Shown piece after piece: positions 13,626 through 16,085 of a DNA stretch of 16,085 nucleotides. Position 1 is the first letter of the stretch. Each line of letters begins with the position of its first letter. The stretch covers positions 1 through 16,085 of the forward strand of contig JACQXL010000225.1 in NCBI GenBank assembly GCA_016208805.1, read 5' to 3'. A program made the translations under genes and the position numbers. Origin of the DNA: Planctomycetota bacterium. GTDB taxonomy: Bacteria > Planctomycetota > MHYJ01 > JACQXL01. The notes below the pieces were generated by a model. The model ran no database searches. It worked only from the letters and a program-made list of their open reading frames with translations, and was not told the origin of the DNA.

Positions 13626-13654
13626 CAGGTGGACTATTTAGATTAGTCTACCTG
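13626..13654. promoter_or_regulatory. operator-like inverted repeat at the toxin-antitoxin start site
   Basis: CAGGTGGACTA (13626-13636), seven bases, TAGTCTACCTG (13644-13654): 11-base arms with one mismatch. It begins at the predicted transcription start and ends nine bases before the GTACGGAGG ribosome-binding region, the usual place for autorepression by a winged-helix antitoxin. Confidence 0.65.
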
Positions 13655-13660
13655 ATGGGT

Positions 13661-13689
13661 AGTTTATATCGCGGGAACAGTTATGTCAA
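13661..13689 (-). promoter_or_regulatory. promoter of the AbiE-like operon
   Basis: On the minus strand a perfect TTGACA (13684-13689), a 17-base spacer and TAAACT (13661-13666); TATAAA with a 15-base spacer overlaps it. The start falls near 13654, at the edge of the operator-like repeat. Confidence 0.65.
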
Positions 13690-13713
13690 CAATTTTATTA
13701 AAAATCCTGAAAA

Positions 13714-13956
13714 TTATTTTGGTTGAACAGGAACGCTCCTCTCTTTTATCCATTGGTCAATTTCTTGCAGGTCAAACATCGTTCTTCGTCCTATCTTCAC
13801 ATAGGGGATAGTTTGTTTTGAAACCATAACGTATAAGTTGCTGACGGTTAACCCCACATAGTTAGATAGTTCTCTAATACGAACAAGACGTGGTGAAGCC
13901 CTTTCGTTGTTTTTATGAAGATTAGATGTAATTTTATCAGGTTTCATCGCTATCAT
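13714..13956 (-). CDS. excisionase-like helix-turn-helix protein
   Basis: An 80-residue protein. Residues about 24-72 (LVRIRELSNYVGLTVSNLYV, then MVSKQTIPYVKIGRRTMFDL, then QEIDQWIKER) form the MerR-like helix-turn-helix seen in AlpA/Xis-type excisionases. The family signature is the VGLTxSNLYxMVxxxxIPxVKIGRR core followed by DLxEIDxWI. In integrative elements such proteins bend DNA and direct the integrase towards excision, or act as regulators. An integrase lies 2.2 kb away on the same strand and a primase is adjacent, which supports a mobile-element role. No start is better than the ATG used; an internal ATG at codon 4 is also possible. Confidence 0.75.
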   Translation of the reverse strand: MIAMKPDKITSNLHKNNERASPRLVRIRELSNYVGLTVSNLYVMVSKQTIPYVKIGRRTMFDLQEIDQWIKERSVPVQPK

Positions 13957-14006
13957 TTAAGTATCCATAAAGACTTCCTATCAGATTCGGATATCTTTCC
14001 CTTGGG

Positions 14007-14855
14007 TTACTTATTCGAAACCAGTCTTCTTATTTCGTTTAGTACTCGTAGCGCGTCGCATTTTTCAGAACAAGCAGACTTATTGATATTGATTCTTGGA
14101 TGATTCATTCTGGCCTTGGCTATGGTATGTTCAATGTATTGATTAGTGGCATCTCCTCCTTTTCCACTGGGTGATTTAATCATAATAGTGGCTATTTCCT
14201 GATCGGTAAAGCCCATCGCTACCAACTGACTGGCTAAAGACATATCAAATTCCGATCTGCTATTCTTCTGACCAAATATTCTTTTCCCTTCCCATGTGTC
14301 TGTTATTTTACTGTTATGTTTTAAGAGCATCAGAAACCGATAGGGTAACTCACCGTTTGTGGCAGTTATGTCAATATTTGATGTCACTATGCCGGATATC
14401 TTCATTGATAAGATTTCTTCTAAAATTCCAGTGGGCTTATCAAGGGCTTCCGTGATAAATTTCGCCACTCGGTGTGGCCTGTCCGGCGTGAGCTGTCCTT
14501 TAATAGAAAGAGTCCCCGGAACCTTCTTAATTCGGGCAATGTCCCACATAAAATCCAACGTTAGACGAGTCTCTTCTTCTACACGTTCTCTCATTCGTGC
14601 CTCCCACTCTTTTGTTTTTTCTTCTAGTTCCTTATGCTTTCCTGATAGTCGAAAAGGATGACAGGGCAGCCACAGATAGGTGCCGTTACCGCTGGATATC
14701 ACCACAGAGTTTTCATAGTCGTAACTTAACTGGGTTGCCATTTTGATAGCCAATTGATGTTCTTCGTCTGTGGAGGGGGTATTTTTGTCACGCCTTGGGT
14801 CAATATCTAAGGAAAAAGCGGTTACCCACTCGATGTCACTTGCCTTGCCACCCAC
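14007..14855 (-). CDS. PrimPol-type primase, N-terminally truncated
   Basis: The 282 residues from a GTG at 14855 carry the core of an archaeo-eukaryotic-type primase. Asp17-x-Asp19 in FSLDIDPRRD are the metal ligands. SSGNGTYLWLP (54-64) is the usual SGxGxHLW-like strand, with Tyr in place of His. A C-terminal helical part (SEFDMSLASQLVAMGFTDQE, then IATIMIKSPSGKGGD) resembles the PriCT-type domain. The frame stays open to 15005 and reads LKEQFPGAYNKINPYQK just before the GTG, which looks like genuine primase sequence, but no ATG or well-placed ribosome-binding site is found there. The true N-terminus therefore seems lost, probably at the junction with the RCC1 gene. It suits replication of an integrative element or phage. 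Confidence 0.7.
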   Translation of the reverse strand: MGGKASDIEWVTAFSLDIDPRRDKNTPSTDEEHQLAIKMATQLSYDYENSVVISSGNGTYLWLPCHPFRLSGKHKELEEKTKEWEARMRERVEEETRLTLDFMWDIARIKKVPGTLSIKGQLTPDRPHRVAKFITEALDKPTGILEEILSMKISGIVTSNIDITATNGELPYRFLMLLKHNSKITDTWEGKRIFGQKNSRSEFDMSLASQLVAMGFTDQEIATIMIKSPSGKGGDATNQYIEHTIAKARMNHPRININKSACSEKCDALRVLNEIRRLVSNK

Positions 14856-15639
14856 CTTCTGGTAAGGGTTTATTTTGTTGTATGCTCCAGGAAACTGCTC
14901 TTTTAAGGCAAAGGAAGTTCTGGAAGAGTTTTTTGAACGTTCTGACGAGGCTATTGAAGATTTTAACGGCGGGCTTATCTCCCCATCCCTTAATAGTTCT
15001 ATCTTTCAACAAAACAATATTATGCAAACAGGCATCTATTTTAATTACATTAGAAATCCCCTTAACTTCGAGAGGTGTTGACGAAAAATTTACCCCTTCT
15101 TTTTCGTCTTCATACACAGTATACTTTCCTAATTGTCCCATCTCATTATTACCCCATGCCATTACAGTGCCATTTGATAACAGCGCTATACTATGTGCAG
15201 CACCTACAGCAATAGCACATACATTAGAGATATCTTTAGCCTTAACTGGAATTTGACTATTCTTTGTGGTTCCGTTCCCCAATTGACCGCATTGGTTATC
15301 TCCCCATGCCATAACAGTACCATCAGATAATAATGCCATACTCTGACTAAAAGCATCAATAGCAATGGCATTTGAAATATTTTTCACTTTAACTGGCATC
15401 AGACTACTTTCTTTAGTGCCATCCCCTAATTGACCGTACATATTAACACCCCAACTCAGAATGGTCCCATCTGGCAGTAATACCATGGTATGACCGCCAG
15501 CCGCTATTTTTTTGTGTACTAATCCAATGCCATCCATCTTTTGATAAATTTTCTGACTATCACTAAAGGAAGAACACCGGCTCATTACAAAAACAAATGC
15601 TAAAAAAAGTATCAGCACTTTTCCGATTTTTACTACCAT
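14836..15639 (-). CDS. RCC1-repeat exported protein
   Basis: A 267-residue protein starting MVVKIGKVLILFLAFVFVMS, a signal-peptide-like hydrophobic stretch ending near Cys22; the SRC context is not a canonical lipobox. Three RCC1-type propeller repeats follow at about 45-90, 91-139 and 140-198. Each has HTMVLLPDGTILSWGVNMYG-like wording (MALLSDGTVMAWGDNQCGQL, IALLSNGTVMAWGNNEMGQL) and a P-V-K-V-K-x-I-S-N spacer. A fourth begins at HNIVLLKDRTIKGWGDKP and is cut short. A full propeller needs about seven blades, so the protein is incomplete or needs a partner. After about residue 220 the frame runs into sequence that codes the primase in another frame; those last 45 residues are probably spurious. 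The ATG at 15639 was preferred over upstream ones because of the signal peptide. Confidence 0.75.
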   Translation of the reverse strand: MVVKIGKVLILFLAFVFVMSRCSSFSDSQKIYQKMDGIGLVHKKIAAGGHTMVLLPDGTILSWGVNMYGQLGDGTKESSLMPVKVKNISNAIAIDAFSQSMALLSDGTVMAWGDNQCGQLGNGTTKNSQIPVKAKDISNVCAIAVGAAHSIALLSNGTVMAWGNNEMGQLGKYTVYEDEKEGVNFSSTPLEVKGISNVIKIDACLHNIVLLKDRTIKGWGDKPAVKIFNSLVRTFKKLFQNFLCLKRAVSWSIQQNKPLPEGGWQGK

Positions 15640-15655
15640 CTTGTTTTCTCTCTTT

Positions 15656-16085
15656 CTATTTATGGGTTTGACATTGACACCAACACTTTGATAACCACAT
15701 CGGTAACAGTGTTTCGTATTCCAAGGTAGTATATAACAAAGCATACAACAATCTAATTGACCCTTCATTGCCGTAGAACACACCTGTGCCATGTTCTCCA
15801 GTGGCAGGAAACGCATAACTTGCTGGCTTTAGATTATTCCTTCTTTTGGGGTTAAGAGACTCCATAGTGGGATTTGTTGTAGACCATGTTTCATCTGCCC
15901 CTAGGAAGGTTGTACCAAGACTCATAGCATGGGCATAAAAATCCTGCCAGGAATGGCTTACTCTACCTAATGCATTTAATGCTTCTTCACATTCAGGAGG
16001 TTCAATAAGATCATCACAAAAACTGGCCTCTTCAGTTGCAATATAATCACCATAACGATAGTCATCATACCATATTGCTTCAATA
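15656..16085 (-). CDS. 3' end of a gene entering from the right edge
   Basis: The frame is open from the window edge to a TAG at 15656, 142 residues. It contains ALGRVSHSWQDFYAHAMSL, an H-x-x-x-D-x-x-x-H pattern like that of Het-C-like and zinc-dependent phospholipase-type helical domains, and also of C-terminal parts of Rhs-type proteins. Upstream is acidic sequence (EASFCDDLIEPPECEEALNA). The last 40 residues (LLYALLYTTLEYETLLPMWL) are less convincing and overlap an alternative Cys-rich frame. The start lies outside the window, so the full protein cannot be named. It is followed 17 bases downstream by the RCC1 gene on the same strand and may be its operon partner. Confidence 0.55.
   Translation of the reverse strand, partial: IEAIWYDDYRYGDYIATEEASFCDDLIEPPECEEALNALGRVSHSWQDFYAHAMSLGTTFLGADETWSTTNPTMESLNPKRRNNLKPASYAFPATGEHGTGVFYGNEGSIRLLYALLYTTLEYETLLPMWLSKCWCQCQTHK

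Overview
The window reads as part of a bacterial chromosome, possibly a metagenome-derived scaffold. The left two thirds is moderately GC-rich and the right third is visibly AT-rich. Intergenic spaces are full of short palindromic and simple repeats, as in uncultivated anaerobes such as Planctomycetota-like lineages. Rubredoxin with a ferritin-like diiron protein, a TrpB2-type tryptophan synthase beta chain and a bacterial deoxyhypusine-synthase homologue fit an anaerobic or microaerophilic bacterium. I cannot fix the phylum from sequence alone.

Layout, positions 1-10,165 (core-like). A repeat cluster with a nested GGCGCC hairpin (1-177) is followed on the minus strand by rubredoxin (281-439) and a ferritin-like protein (529-1041). 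Next come a DUF502 membrane protein (1199-1741), a REP-like repeat block, a RelE/ParE-type toxin-antitoxin pair (2008-2465) and a thiolase (2593-3771). These are followed by trpB2 (3848-5188), a broken glucose-6-phosphate isomerase gene (5219-6534) and a DEDDh exonuclease fused to a WYL domain (6515-7336). The last three lie close together and read as one unit transcribed leftwards. On the plus strand an ornithine-decarboxylase-like enzyme (7596-8729) and a deoxyhypusine-synthase-like enzyme (8752-9990) form a probable polyamine operon. It converges on rpmH (10003-10164).

Layout, 10,200-11,924 (tRNA and integrase). tRNA-Leu(UAG) is followed by a degenerate 3' piece of a tRNA-Arg(UCU) gene, a tyrosine recombinase, and an intact tRNA-Arg(UCU) gene. 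The intact gene is interrupted after the third anticodon base by a 232-nt group I self-splicing intron. The integrase ribosome-binding site begins a few bases beyond the tRNA 3' end and no separate promoter is visible, so tRNA, intron and integrase probably share one transcript from a strong promoter at 11897-11924. The tRNA fragment and the spliced form of the intact tRNA share 22 identical bases, the mark expected of an attachment site.

Layout, 11,925-16,085 (accessory). An AbiE-like toxin-antitoxin operon (nucleotidyltransferase plus winged-helix antitoxin) has a clear promoter and an operator-like inverted repeat at its start site. It is followed by an excisionase-like small protein and a PrimPol-type primase lacking a normal N-terminus. 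An RCC1-repeat exported protein overlaps the primase in another frame, and the 3' end of a further gene enters from the right edge. Together with the integrase this looks like a decaying integrative element. The most notable object is the intron-split tRNA-Arg gene joined to an integrase. No CRISPR array or rRNA is present.
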